Shown here piece after piece: positions 9,140 through 17,827 of a stretch of DNA of 58,389 bases (its first letter is position 1; the number at the start of each line of letters is the position of its first letter). The DNA is taken from the NCBI GenBank assembly GCA_947490615.1, contig CANLHK010000014.1, positions 1 to 58,389 on the forward strand, read 5' to 3'. The DNA is from Planctomycetaceae bacterium. Its GTDB lineage: Bacteria > Planctomycetota > Phycisphaerae > Phycisphaerales > SM1A02. Position numbers and translations under genes: made by a program. The notes beneath the pieces are model-generated. The model was given only the letters and a program-made list of their open reading frames with translations. It was not told the DNA's origin and made no database searches.

Positions 9140-10345
9140 CTAGATCTGCCAGAGCGTGCCGCGCGGCTCAAGCACATACTCCTTGCCACCCCACCGAATC
9201 GGCACGCGATGTCGAAGCATCCGCACGCCATCGAGGAGCCACCACGCGACATAGGCCGCTGCCGCAGGATGCAGCACGCTGCCCAGAAGCGGCGCGCGTT
9301 GCCGTTCATGGATGACGCCGATGGCGCCGACGAGGAGGACGACGGCACATCCACCCAGTGACGCGAGGGTGAGTGCGTGCGCGTCGCCGTTCACCGCGCC
9401 AATGGAGCCGAGGACCAGCGCCGCGAGTGAGCCAAGTGGACAGAAGACCGAGATCACCAAGATCTCAAACGCCGTCAGGATGAGGCGTCCAGGCTTGCGT
9501 CCGCAGGCTTCGATGAAGATGCGCGTCCAACCCGCGCGCATGGCTTTCACCGAGTCGTACATCGCGACCTCCATGCGCCGCGTTGCGTCGACGACTCCAA
9601 GCCGATACTGGCGCTGGTGCATGCGCCATGCGAAGGCGAGGTCTTCGAGCAGCGCGTCCTTGACCGCTTCGTGGCCACCAAAGGAGCGGTAGTCCTCGTG
9701 GCGAAACAAGAGGAACTGACCGTTGGCGAAGGGCCAGCGGCCTTTCTCGCGGTTGGCCTTGTCCATAGGGAAGATGCGAATGAGTGCCGTCGCCGCCACA
9801 GGCTGCAGCAGTCGCTCAAACCCATGTTGAAAGGTCAGCCGACCAATCGCCGAGAGCAGTGCGGTGCCGCGCGACTGTGCGATCGAGAGCATCGCATCGA
9901 CGAGCTCGGGCGCGAAGCGGCAATCGGCGTCGGTAAAAAGCAGCCACTCGCCCGTCGCTGCGGCCGCACCGACGCGACACGCGTTGCACTTTCCTGCCCA
10001 ATCTTCGGGGCAGGAGGTGTTCTCGATGAAGCGGATCCGCGGATCGCCTTCTGCAGCAGCGACAAGAAACTCGCGGGTGCGATCGGTGCAACGATCAAGC
10101 ACATAGATCAACTCAAAGTTGCGTCGGGTCTGGGCGCGCAGCCCGCGGACCGAGGCTTCGATCACTCGTTCTTCGTTGTGCGCGGGGATCACGATCGAGA
10201 GCAACCCAGGCGCGGGCGGCAGCGCATCGCCATCACTGACCCGCGGCGTGTTGCGGCGCGACTGCACAATGCGCAAGAGGATCATCAGCGATGCGAGGAT
10301 CGACAGAACGCTGAGGGTGCCGAGGATGGAACCGAGGGTTGCCAC
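9140..10345 (-). CDS. Membrane-anchored family 2 glycosyltransferase
   Basis: About 401 residues from GTG 10345. This start places a membrane helix at residues ~4-26, and the open frame continues upstream without Met-rich coding signal. The GT-A fold is seen in LLSIVIPAHNEERVI, the LDRCTDRT segment, FTDADCRF (DxD-type metal site) and the EDLAFAWRMH acceptor-site motif. Two or three further helices follow (residues ~290-390), as in hopene/carotenoid-linked and cell-surface GT2 enzymes. The substrate cannot be told. It lies upstream of lolE-lolD on the same strand and is divergent from surE with about 127 bp between start codons. Confidence 0.85.
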   Translation of the reverse strand: MATLGSILGTLSVLSILASLMILLRIVQSRRNTPRVSDGDALPPAPGLLSIVIPAHNEERVIEASVRGLRAQTRRNFELIYVLDRCTDRTREFLVAAAEGDPRIRFIENTSCPEDWAGKCNACRVGAAAATGEWLLFTDADCRFAPELVDAMLSIAQSRGTALLSAIGRLTFQHGFERLLQPVAATALIRIFPMDKANREKGRWPFANGQFLLFRHEDYRSFGGHEAVKDALLEDLAFAWRMHQRQYRLGVVDATRRMEVAMYDSVKAMRAGWTRIFIEACGRKPGRLILTAFEILVISVFCPLGSLAALVLGSIGAVNGDAHALTLASLGGCAVVLLVGAIGVIHERQRAPLLGSVLHPAAAAYVAWWLLDGVRMLRHRVPIRWGGKEYVLEPRGTLWQI

Positions 10346-10472
10346 AGGACAGTTGGTCGCACGCCGTACGCTTGATCTCGCCCCGTGACACACAGGCGCG
10401 GACGATTGGTCGGCGCATGGTAAGGGATGTTCGTGGCCGCGGCGCGCGCAGGCGAGCGAGTACGCTTCAGCC

Positions 10473-11273
10473 ATGCGCATCCTGCTCACCAACGACGACG
10501 GAATCCACGCACCAGGCATTGCCGCGCTTCATGGCGCCATCCGTGACATGGGCGAGGTTCTCACGATTGCGCCGAGTGATGTGCAAAGCGCGACGAGTCA
10601 CGGCATCACCTTCCACACGCCGCTCTTCGTCGAAGAGGTGACCACGAATTCGCATGTGCGCGGATACGCCGTCGATGGCCGCCCCGCCGACTGCGTGAAG
10701 CTCGGGCTGCGGCGGATCTGGCCTGACCTCTATGGCGACGGCGAGCGTCCCGATGTGGTGATCTCAGGCATGAACTCAGGCGCGAATGTCGGCATCAATG
10801 TGATCTACTCGGGCACGGTCGCTGCGGCGGTCGAGAGCGCGTTTCTTGGCGTGCCTGCGATTGCCGTGAGCCTGCACATGGGCGGCGGAGCGCCTCACTG
10901 GCGGCGCGCTGCCGAGATCGCTCGCCACGCGATCGACGAGGTGCTGCGTCATCGCATCGATCCGCACTCGGTCATCAACATCAACATCCCCCGCACGCTC
11001 ACGGCCGATGCGCCGATGCCTGCGATCCGCGTGGTGACGATGAACACCTCCGCAGGGATCGACAACTACGAACGACGCGTTTCGCCCTCAGGACAGACCT
11101 ATTTCTGGCCCAACGGTGACGGCATGCAGTTCTATCACACCAAGGAAGGCACCGATGTCGAGTCGCTCAATGAGCGCTTCATCACCGTGACGCCGCTGCA
11201 GTACGACCTCACCGATCACCATCGCTTGGTCGCATGGCGCGAGCGATTGACGGCGGCGGGGGCGCGTCACTAG
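10473..11273 (+). CDS. surE: 5'/3'-nucleotidase SurE
   Basis: 266 residues. SurE removes phosphate from nucleoside monophosphates in a metal-dependent reaction. Seen: the N-terminal metal site MRILLTNDDGIHAPG (Asp8, Asp9), Ser/Thr-rich SATSHGIT, and the phosphate/metal segment SGMNSGANVGINVIYSGTVAAA. Length and order match the family. The C-terminal half after ~residue 190 carries the usual swapped hairpin region. It is convergent with the tonB-like gene, 24 bp apart. In many bacteria surE neighbours pcm, but here it stands alone. Confidence 0.95.
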   Translation: MRILLTNDDGIHAPGIAALHGAIRDMGEVLTIAPSDVQSATSHGITFHTPLFVEEVTTNSHVRGYAVDGRPADCVKLGLRRIWPDLYGDGERPDVVISGMNSGANVGINVIYSGTVAAAVESAFLGVPAIAVSLHMGGGAPHWRRAAEIARHAIDEVLRHRIDPHSVININIPRTLTADAPMPAIRVVTMNTSAGIDNYERRVSPSGQTYFWPNGDGMQFYHTKEGTDVESLNERFITVTPLQYDLTDHHRLVAWRERLTAAGARH

Positions 11274-11297
11274 CGCGCCAAGAGCGCATCGCGTCGC

Positions 11298-12935
11298 TCA
11301 ATCACTCAGCATGATGAGCTTGAGACGAATCGTCACCGTCTGCCCAGGCTTGAGGCGCTCGATCTGCTTTCCTGTGGCGCGCCACTTGAAGAGCGAGTTC
11401 CTGATCGCATCGTTCACGCCTGGATTTCCGCTGCCGCGCGAGAGGACGACATGGCGCGGTACGCCATCGCGTCCCACCACGAGTTCGACAATCGGGTTGT
11501 AGGCGATGCCATCAATCAGGTTCAGCGTGCTGAACTTGGGGCGGAAGGTCTGCAAGGTGATTCCCTTGCGTGCGAGCGGCTTTCCGTTTTGCCAGTTCGC
11601 CATCGGGACATCGATGATCGACGACGCGTCACTCTCTCGCGTGGAGAGCGCGCCGTCTTCTGCGCGGGCATCGCCAGGCGCGCCTGCTGGCGAAGGCGGC
11701 ACGGGAGTGGTTGGCGCTCCACCTGTGGAGTTCGTGGCGTTGTCGGTGGCGGGAGTCGGTGTCGAGCCTGTTGCGGATGGATCGAGTCGAGGATCGTCGG
11801 CCTTTGGCGCATCAATCGGTGGGATCGGTGAGACTGCCGAAGGATCGGCGTTCTCGCGCGGAGGTTGGTGTTCGGCAGCGCCAGCGTTGGAAGGATCGAG
11901 TCGCTTGCTTGGATCGATGAGCGATGGATCAGGCGTTTCGAGTGGATGCGCCAGCGGATCGGCGTTGGGATCAACCGTGTTGGGATCAGGCGGCTTGGGT
12001 GCGGGCTTGAGCGCTGCGTCGGGATCAGTGCGCGGTGCGGTCGCTGGCGGGTTGTTTGGATCTTCACCTTCGTCGTCGGGTTGTGGTTGTTCAGGACCGA
12101 CGAACTCTTCGGGCTTCAGCGTTTCGTTGGGGAGCGTTGGAGACGGAGGTGTGGAGTTGGCAGGGTGCTCTGGCGGCGGCAATGGACGCGCCAATTCGGA
12201 GTCGTTGCCTTGCACACCGCTCGGAGTGGTTGCAGGATCGACGCGCGCCGACGCGGCAACGGGAGAACTCGCGACAGGAGCATTGGGAACCAGCAGCGTG
12301 GTTTCGATGGGAGCTTCGGCGCCGATCGATTCGCTCGGGGCAGGCGGTCCGACGGGCTCCATCGTGGTCGCATCGGTGTTGGCTGCGGCTGCGACGATGG
12401 CAGTCGTGGGCGGAGTCGGGTCGTTCTTCGGCGAAGCGTTGCCTTCCGCGCCGCTGGCCATTTCAAGTCGCAGCGCTGCTTGTTCCACCTCGGCGAGCGC
12501 TGCAAGGTGGGTCTCGTATTCCGCGTAGCCGATCCAGTTCATGGTGACGGCGTCGGACTCTTCGATGCCGAGTTCGACCTTCTCTTCGAAGGGATCGTCT
12601 GGAGTGATCGGCGGATCGGGGCGATCTTCGGGTCGCAGCTCGGGCGTGCGCAACGGTCGCTCGCGTGGAGCCTGCTCGATGCGGCGCATGTTGAGCTTGC
12701 GCTGCATCTGTCGCTCACGCTCGGCGCGCCGCTCGCGCTTCTTATCGAGTTCAGAATCGCGCGTCTGACCGTCGAGTCCTTCGTTCTCGCGACCAAGCGA
12801 GGTCTGCTCTGCGTCACTGTTGAAGCGACCAAGCCCCATGATCTCGATCAGCGGAAACAACACCACCGTGTGCAACAGCAGCGAAAGCGTCGCTGCGAGC
12901 ACGATGGGAAGGTTTCGGTGGATCCAGAGCGTCAT
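11298..12935 (-). CDS. TonB-like energy transducer with long Pro/Asp-rich spacer
   Basis: 545 residues. One N-terminal membrane helix (residues ~8-32, LPIVLAATLSLLLHTVVLFPLI) is followed by a charged stretch and about 330 residues rich in Pro, Asp, Ala and Thr. The TonB-type C-terminal domain (~455-545) contains NPIVELVVGRDGVPRHVVLSRGSG and SLFKWRA. The architecture matches TonB/TolA: membrane anchor, periplasm-spanning linker and outer-membrane contact domain. It is the last gene of a gyrA-exbD-tonB run and starts 13 nt after the exbD stop, inside a 17-bp tandem duplication. The long spacer is degenerate in sequence and may vary between strains. Confidence 0.83.
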   Translation of the reverse strand: MTLWIHRNLPIVLAATLSLLLHTVVLFPLIEIMGLGRFNSDAEQTSLGRENEGLDGQTRDSELDKKRERRAERERQMQRKLNMRRIEQAPRERPLRTPELRPEDRPDPPITPDDPFEEKVELGIEESDAVTMNWIGYAEYETHLAALAEVEQAALRLEMASGAEGNASPKNDPTPPTTAIVAAAANTDATTMEPVGPPAPSESIGAEAPIETTLLVPNAPVASSPVAASARVDPATTPSGVQGNDSELARPLPPPEHPANSTPPSPTLPNETLKPEEFVGPEQPQPDDEGEDPNNPPATAPRTDPDAALKPAPKPPDPNTVDPNADPLAHPLETPDPSLIDPSKRLDPSNAGAAEHQPPRENADPSAVSPIPPIDAPKADDPRLDPSATGSTPTPATDNATNSTGGAPTTPVPPSPAGAPGDARAEDGALSTRESDASSIIDVPMANWQNGKPLARKGITLQTFRPKFSTLNLIDGIAYNPIVELVVGRDGVPRHVVLSRGSGNPGVNDAIRNSLFKWRATGKQIERLKPGQTVTIRLKLIMLSD

Positions 12936-12963
12936 GAGGTCGGCACGGTCAGGAGGTCGGCAC
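12930..12963 (-). repeat. 17-bp tandem duplication at the exbD/tonB junction
   Basis: Two adjacent 17-bp units with 15 of 17 identical positions; on the minus strand each reads GTGCCGACCTC[C/A]TGAC. The first copy contains the exbD stop codon (TGA) and the second contains the tonB start codon (ATG). Confidence 0.8.
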
Positions 12964-13443
12964 GATGTTCGTGGTTGCGGCGCCGGTGTTGGAAGGGGGA
13001 ACTTCCGCAGGTGGGAGAATTTCAGGGCCGCGGTTGCGCCGCCCGACGATGCTCACGCCAAACTTCGCGGGCTGCAGCCGATCCCACACTTCAAGGAGAA
13101 GACTGGAGCGGTCGATCTTCGAATTGCCTTCTGCAAGCGCGAGGTAGACGACCAGATTTGGCGCCGCGGTGCGCATCGGCTCAAGTCGTGAGACGAGTTC
13201 ATCGAGTCCGACTGGCGAGCGATCAAGGTAGAGCAAGCCATCAAGATCAATGGAAATGGTCGCCGCGGGCGCGGGTTTCGCGGCCTGACCCGACCGATAG
13301 GTGCGCAGCTCCATCGGAACCAGATCGACGCGCTCCGTCACCATCACCGTGTAGATGAAGAAGGTGAGGAGAAAGAGCATCACATCGATCAGCGGCGCCA
13401 GCTCGATGCGCGGTTCGTGCTTGGCGCGGCGGATTCGAAACAC
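12949..13443 (-). CDS. exbD: ExbD/TolR family proton-motive-force subunit
   Basis: 164 residues from a GTG start at 13443. A short basic cytoplasmic N-terminus precedes one helix carrying the essential acid, IELAPLIDVMLFLLTFFIYTV (Asp ~20), followed by the periplasmic ExbD domain (DLDGLLYLDRSPVGLDEL). The Pro/Asn-rich C-terminal tail after ~residue 140 is not typical. It starts 2 nt after the gyrA stop codon and precedes tonB by 13 nt. The partner ExbB/TolQ, needed for a working motor, is not in this window. Confidence 0.9.
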   Translation of the reverse strand: MFRIRRAKHEPRIELAPLIDVMLFLLTFFIYTVMVTERVDLVPMELRTYRSGQAAKPAPAATISIDLDGLLYLDRSPVGLDELVSRLEPMRTAAPNLVVYLALAEGNSKIDRSSLLLEVWDRLQPAKFGVSIVGRRNRGPEILPPAEVPPSNTGAATTNIVPTS

Positions 13444-13445
13444 GA

Positions 13446-16163
13446 TCAGTTCTCCGCCGCCGAAGTTGGTGGGAGATCGTCCGTCGTGCCTTCGGCGCCG
13501 TTCTCTTCAACCACATCGCCCTCAACGGCGGGCGCACTTGCGACTCCCACGACCGCATCGCCGTCTTTCAAGCGCACCACGCGCACACCTTGCGTGTTGC
13601 GCCCAATCTCGCGGATCTGTGCCGCGGGCGTGCGCACGAGCATGCCGCTGCTACTTACGACCACCACCGAGTCCGCGGTGGCGATGGGAAGCACCGCAAC
13701 GACGATGCCGTTCTTGTCGTTGGTCTGAATATCGATGCGGCCCTTGCCGCCGCGGGATTGAGCGCGACGCGATCCATCTTCCGATTGCACGAGGTACTCG
13801 CCAAACGCGGTGCGCTTGCCAAAGCCGTTACTCGTGATGGTGAGCAGCGCGTGCAAGTGATCGGCATCGTTCTGCGGGCAACGCACGATGCCGACGACCT
13901 CATCGGTGTCGGCGAGTTCAATGCCCTTCACGCCCGCGGTATCGCGGCCCATGACGCGCGCGTCATCTTCTTCAAAGCGAATGGCCATGCCTTCCTTGGT
14001 GGCAAGAAGCACATGGTCGGTGCCCGTCGTGGAGATCACGCCGATGAGGTTGTCGCCCTCGTTGAGCGAGATCGCCTTGATGCCGCCGCGATTCACATTG
14101 CGGTAGTCCTTCAGGCTCGTGCGCTTCACGCGGCCCTGCGAAGTGCAGAAGACGAGGTAGTCCTCCTTCTTCTCAAACTCTTCGATGGGAAGGAAGGTCT
14201 TGATCTTCTCGCCTTCGCGCAGTTCGAGGAGGTTCATGATGGCGCGGCCCTTGGTGGTACGCCCCATTTCAGGGATCTGCCAGACCTTGATGCGGAAGAC
14301 GCGACCCGTGTCGGTGAAGCACAGCAGATCGTTGTGCGATCCGCAGACCATCACATGCTCGGCGTAATCATCGTCGCGCTGTTCCGCGCCCTTGATGCCC
14401 TTGCCGCCGCGTCCTTGGGTGCGGTAGGTGTCGAGTGGAAGGCGCTTCACATAGCCCGCGTGACTCACGGTCACCACGCAGACATGTTCAGGCACGAGTT
14501 CGCCGAGCTCGAAGTCTTCGGCTTCGTTGCCTTCGATCGCGGTCTTGCGGTCGTTGCCAAAGCGCTCGGCGAGATTGATGGTGTCGCTGCGCACCATCGA
14601 GAGGATGATCGCGCTGTCGGCGAGAATCGTTTCGAGGCGATCGATCTCCGCGAGCAACTCGGAGAGCTCGCGGGCGAGCTTCTCGATCTCAAGTCCAACG
14701 AGTTGGATGAGGCGGAGCGCGCCAATCGCGTCGGCCTGCACGCGGGTGAGATGCACGCCGCCCTTGCCTTGCGCGAAGAGCTCCTCGGCGCGTTCGCGCA
14801 AACGGATCGGCACGATCTCCAGCCGCGGAAACGCAGCGGGAATTCGAAAGGCGCGCGTCATGAGCCGCTCAAGCGCCTCTTCGCGGGTTCGGCTGGTGCG
14901 AATGAGTTTGATGACCTCATCGATGTCGCAGACCGCGTAGATCAGACCCTCAAGCTTGTGGGCCGCCTGCCGCGCTTGACGGAGCTCAAACTCGGTGCGT
15001 CGGCGAATGACATCGCAGCGGTGATCGATGTAGCACTGGATGAGCTGGCGCAGCGAGAGCGTGCGCGGTTGGTGATTCACCAGCGCGATGTTTTGGATCG
15101 AGTAGCTCGACTGGAGCGGAGTGAACTCGTAGAGCTGCTTCTCCACGATCGCTGCGTCCGCGCCCTTCTTGAGCACGATCTGAATGCGGGTTCGCGCATC
15201 GCGCCCCGAGTGGTTGCTGACCGCGGAGATGTCCTGGATCCGATCCTCTTTCGAGGCTTCGACGATCTTTTCGATCAGCGAACTCTGATTGACCTGGTAG
15301 GGGATCTCATCGATGATGATCGCATCGCGTCCGCCGACCTTCTCGTGACGCACGCGACCGCGCACCACGATGCGGCCACGCCCCGCGGCGTAGGCCTCGA
15401 GAATGCCGCGCCGACCCATGATGATGCCGCCCGTAGGAAAATCGGGGCCTGGCACGAACTCCATGAGGCGTTCGACGCCGATCAGTGGATCATCGATGGT
15501 TGCCACGATCGCGCCGCAAATCTCCCTGAGATTGTGGGGAGGCATCGTGCTCGACATGCCGACGGCGATACCGCTCGAGCCGTTGACGAGGAGATTGGGA
15601 AACTTCCCAGGAAGCACGCAGGGCTCCATGAGCCGCTCGTCGTAGTTGGCCTTGAAGTCGACGGTCTCCTTGTCGAGATCCTCCATCATCGTCATCGCCG
15701 CCGCGGTCATGCGCGCTTCGGTGTAACGCATCGCTGCTGGGGGATCGCCTTCGATGGAGCCGAAGTTGCCTTGCTTGTCGACGAACATGGCGCGCGCTTT
15801 CCAGTCCTGGCCCATGTTGACCAGCGTCGGATAGATCACGCTCTCGCCGTGCGGGTGGTAGTTGCCGCTGGTGTCGCCGCAGATCTTCGCGCACTTGATC
15901 TGCTTGCGACCTGGCGCGAGCTTGAGGTCGTTCATCGCGACCAGAATGCGACGCTGAGATGGCTTGAGTCCGTCGCGCACATCAGGCAACGCACGATCCA
16001 TGATCGTGCTCATCGCGTAGGTCAGGTAGCTCTCGTGGAGCTCGCGGTTGATCTCCAGGTCGATGACACGGTCGTGGACACGCTCTGTCACCTGGTCCGT
16101 GATCTGCGGGTGTGCAGCGGGGTCCTTGGGATCACTTGGTTGCGCGCCGTCGGCCATCAACAT
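13446..16163 (-). CDS. gyrA: DNA gyrase subunit A
   Basis: 905 residues. Breaks and rejoins DNA in the GyrA2B2 complex to introduce negative supercoils. The catalytic tyrosine is Tyr147 in AMRYTEARM, and the quinolone-region helix [13 protein letters not shown] is at residues 101-113. The GyrA box ([10 protein letters not shown]) in the C-terminal beta-pinwheel separates it from ParC. The pinwheel repeats continue to a short acidic tail. ATG 16163 has AAGGA 4 nt upstream; ATG 16157 is possible. Within the quinolone region Ser108 (E. coli Ser83) is kept, but the position of E. coli Asp87 is Pro112. It heads an apparent operon with exbD and tonB. Confidence 0.97.
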   Translation of the reverse strand: MLMADGAQPSDPKDPAAHPQITDQVTERVHDRVIDLEINRELHESYLTYAMSTIMDRALPDVRDGLKPSQRRILVAMNDLKLAPGRKQIKCAKICGDTSGNYHPHGESVIYPTLVNMGQDWKARAMFVDKQGNFGSIEGDPPAAMRYTEARMTAAAMTMMEDLDKETVDFKANYDERLMEPCVLPGKFPNLLVNGSSGIAVGMSSTMPPHNLREICGAIVATIDDPLIGVERLMEFVPGPDFPTGGIIMGRRGILEAYAAGRGRIVVRGRVRHEKVGGRDAIIIDEIPYQVNQSSLIEKIVEASKEDRIQDISAVSNHSGRDARTRIQIVLKKGADAAIVEKQLYEFTPLQSSYSIQNIALVNHQPRTLSLRQLIQCYIDHRCDVIRRRTEFELRQARQAAHKLEGLIYAVCDIDEVIKLIRTSRTREEALERLMTRAFRIPAAFPRLEIVPIRLRERAEELFAQGKGGVHLTRVQADAIGALRLIQLVGLEIEKLARELSELLAEIDRLETILADSAIILSMVRSDTINLAERFGNDRKTAIEGNEAEDFELGELVPEHVCVVTVSHAGYVKRLPLDTYRTQGRGGKGIKGAEQRDDDYAEHVMVCGSHNDLLCFTDTGRVFRIKVWQIPEMGRTTKGRAIMNLLELREGEKIKTFLPIEEFEKKEDYLVFCTSQGRVKRTSLKDYRNVNRGGIKAISLNEGDNLIGVISTTGTDHVLLATKEGMAIRFEEDDARVMGRDTAGVKGIELADTDEVVGIVRCPQNDADHLHALLTITSNGFGKRTAFGEYLVQSEDGSRRAQSRGGKGRIDIQTNDKNGIVVAVLPIATADSVVVVSSSGMLVRTPAAQIREIGRNTQGVRVVRLKDGDAVVGVASAPAVEGDVVEENGAEGTTDDLPPTSAAEN

Positions 16164-16239
16164 GCAGTCCTTTCGCGAGATCGAATCGAGGCGCGGACTC
16201 TAGCAGAATTGGCGCAGGCTCGCCGTGACGCGCGGCAGC

Positions 16240-16265
16240 AAAACCCCTTCGTTGCAAGGGGTTTT
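16240..16265 (-). terminator. Intrinsic terminator downstream of lpxI
   Basis: 10-bp stem (16240-16249 with 16256-16265) around a 6-nt loop, flanked by an A-run and T-run, so it can work on both strands. It sits between the lpxI stop (16293) and the gyrA start (16163) on the same strand, separating the LOG-lpxI and gyrA transcripts. Confidence 0.85.
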
Positions 16266-16292
16266 TGCGTGGTCGGAGGAACTGGCGGTGGG

Positions 16293-17168
16293 CTACTCGT
16301 CGCGCATGCCGACGATGGCGACGCCGAGCCGATCGCCAGCAGCGAGCACTGCGGGACGATCGACAAGAATCACTCGTCCAACGCCCACAGCAATGCAGGC
16401 TCCGCCCGCGGCGTGCATCGCCTCAATCGTCGAGACACCGATGGTCGGCACATCGGCGCGCATGTCATGCCCAGCGCGCGCGGACTTCAGCAGCGTCCAA
16501 CCGCGCGCGCGGCAGAGTTCGCCCGCGCGGGCAATCATGCGATCGGTTCCCTCGACGGCTTCGACGGCGATGACATCCTTGTCGCGCACTGCCATGGCTT
16601 GGCCGATGTCGAGTGCACCAAGTGAGCGCAGAAGCGGCCACGCAAAGGCGATGTCGCTCTCCTGCTGCGCATTCGGCGCTCGGCGCGTCATGAGACCTTC
16701 GGTGGCGAGATGGTCAGGAATGAAATGCGTCGAGTCGATCAAGGCGAGGCCTCTCTTGGACAGTTCGTCGGCCAGGACAGTGAGGAGCGTCGCGCTGCGG
16801 CGATCGTGACGCAAGCGGCGGTACCAGATGTCGAGCGCTCGGAGATCAGGCATCTGACGAAACCACTTGAATGGCTCATGCATCCGTGCTTTGGAAACGC
16901 GTCCGACCATGACGGCTTCGTGGGCTCCGAACCGTTTGGCCAGACGGATCCACCTGCCGAGTTGCACGATGCCTGCCTCTGCGAAATCATCGCACAGCGC
17001 AGGGAATTCCGGGGAGTATTGGTTGGCGAGCCCGATGCCCACCACGCGCCGACCCGAGGCGCGCATGCCCTGGGCAACGATGATCGGGAGCATCCCTTGA
17101 CCAGCGATCAAACCGATCGGTGCCGACGAGGCAGCGTTGGCTGTGGGAGATGGCTGCGCACCGTTCAT
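16293..17168 (-). CDS. lpxI: UDP-2,3-diacylglucosamine pyrophosphatase LpxI
   Basis: 291 residues, the usual size for LpxI (DUF1009). It cleaves UDP-2,3-diacylglucosamine to lipid X in lipid A synthesis. Seen: the N-terminal GLIAGQGMLPIIVAQGMRASG, a central helical domain, and the C-terminal catalytic domain with DIGQAMAVRDKDVIAVEAVEGTD (cut here as two motifs, DIGQAM and VEAVEGTD) and a late KSARAGHDMRADVPTIG stretch. ATG overlaps the LOG stop codon (ATGA), so the two genes are one operon. It indicates an outer membrane with lipid A. Confidence 0.92.
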   Translation of the reverse strand: MNGAQPSPTANAASSAPIGLIAGQGMLPIIVAQGMRASGRRVVGIGLANQYSPEFPALCDDFAEAGIVQLGRWIRLAKRFGAHEAVMVGRVSKARMHEPFKWFRQMPDLRALDIWYRRLRHDRRSATLLTVLADELSKRGLALIDSTHFIPDHLATEGLMTRRAPNAQQESDIAFAWPLLRSLGALDIGQAMAVRDKDVIAVEAVEGTDRMIARAGELCRARGWTLLKSARAGHDMRADVPTIGVSTIEAMHAAGGACIAVGVGRVILVDRPAVLAAGDRLGVAIVGMRDE

Positions 17169-17806
17169 CCCTTCGTGGCACCCGGCGCACGCGCGCCGTC
17201 AGCAACCGAGCCATGCATCGGAAGAAAGCGATTGGGATCGGACGCGATCGGCGCTCGCACGGAAGCCTCGAGCCAATCGACGAGCGGTTCGAGGTGCTCA
17301 CCGAAGTGCACGATCTCGCGCACCGCCTCGCGCACGAACTTCTCGCGGATCGAGTGGGCGATCAAGGATTGCAATGGCAGGTAGTAGCCGTGGTCGTCGA
17401 GCACCGCAATCGGTTTCTCGTGATCGCCGATCTGTCGGCCAACCAGCGTCTCGAAGAACTCTTCGAAGGTCCCCATGCCGCCGGGCAACACCAGAAACGC
17501 ATCACCCCGCTCGATGAGAAGTCGCTTGCGCTCGCGCATCGTCTCGACCACGACGAGCTCATCGCATCCATCCCACGCTTGCTCGAGATCGACAAACTTG
17601 CGCGTGATGATTCCCTCGACGCGGCCTCCTGCCTCGTGACAGGCGCGCGCGGCTTCGCCCATGAGTCCGAGCCCACCGCCGCCATAGACCAGCGTGATTC
17701 CGCGGCGAGCAAGCAATCGACCTGCCTCGCGCGCGGCCACAGCAAAGTGCGGATCGAGACTGCGCGAACTCGAGCAATAGAGAGTGATGGATCGTAGTTC
17801 GCGCAT
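17165..17806 (-). CDS. LOG family nucleotide phosphoribohydrolase (TIGR00730 type)
   Basis: 213 residues. Known members cleave nucleoside 5'-monophosphates to base and ribose 5-phosphate. Seen: an N-terminal strand with SITLYCSSSR, the nucleotide-binding VYGGGGLGLMG, and the family signature PGGMGTFEEFFE at the active site. ATG 17806 is only a few bases from the start of the divergent wecA-like gene (GTG 17810 or ATG 17828), leaving almost no room for a leader. A start further inside is unlikely because the first beta strand would be lost. The C-terminal ~25 residues are a poorly conserved tail. Confidence 0.9.
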   Translation of the reverse strand: MRELRSITLYCSSSRSLDPHFAVAAREAGRLLARRGITLVYGGGGLGLMGEAARACHEAGGRVEGIITRKFVDLEQAWDGCDELVVVETMRERKRLLIERGDAFLVLPGGMGTFEEFFETLVGRQIGDHEKPIAVLDDHGYYLPLQSLIAHSIREKFVREAVREIVHFGEHLEPLVDWLEASVRAPIASDPNRFLPMHGSVADGARAPGATKG

Positions 17807-17827
17807 CGGGTGTACCTTACCAAGCAC

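Noticed and set aside
13590-16625. Plus-strand frame of over 1000 codons opposite gyrA
   Set aside because: It is antisense to gyrA, which has all gyrase motifs; the product is rich in His/Asp/Arg/Ala as expected for an antisense frame.
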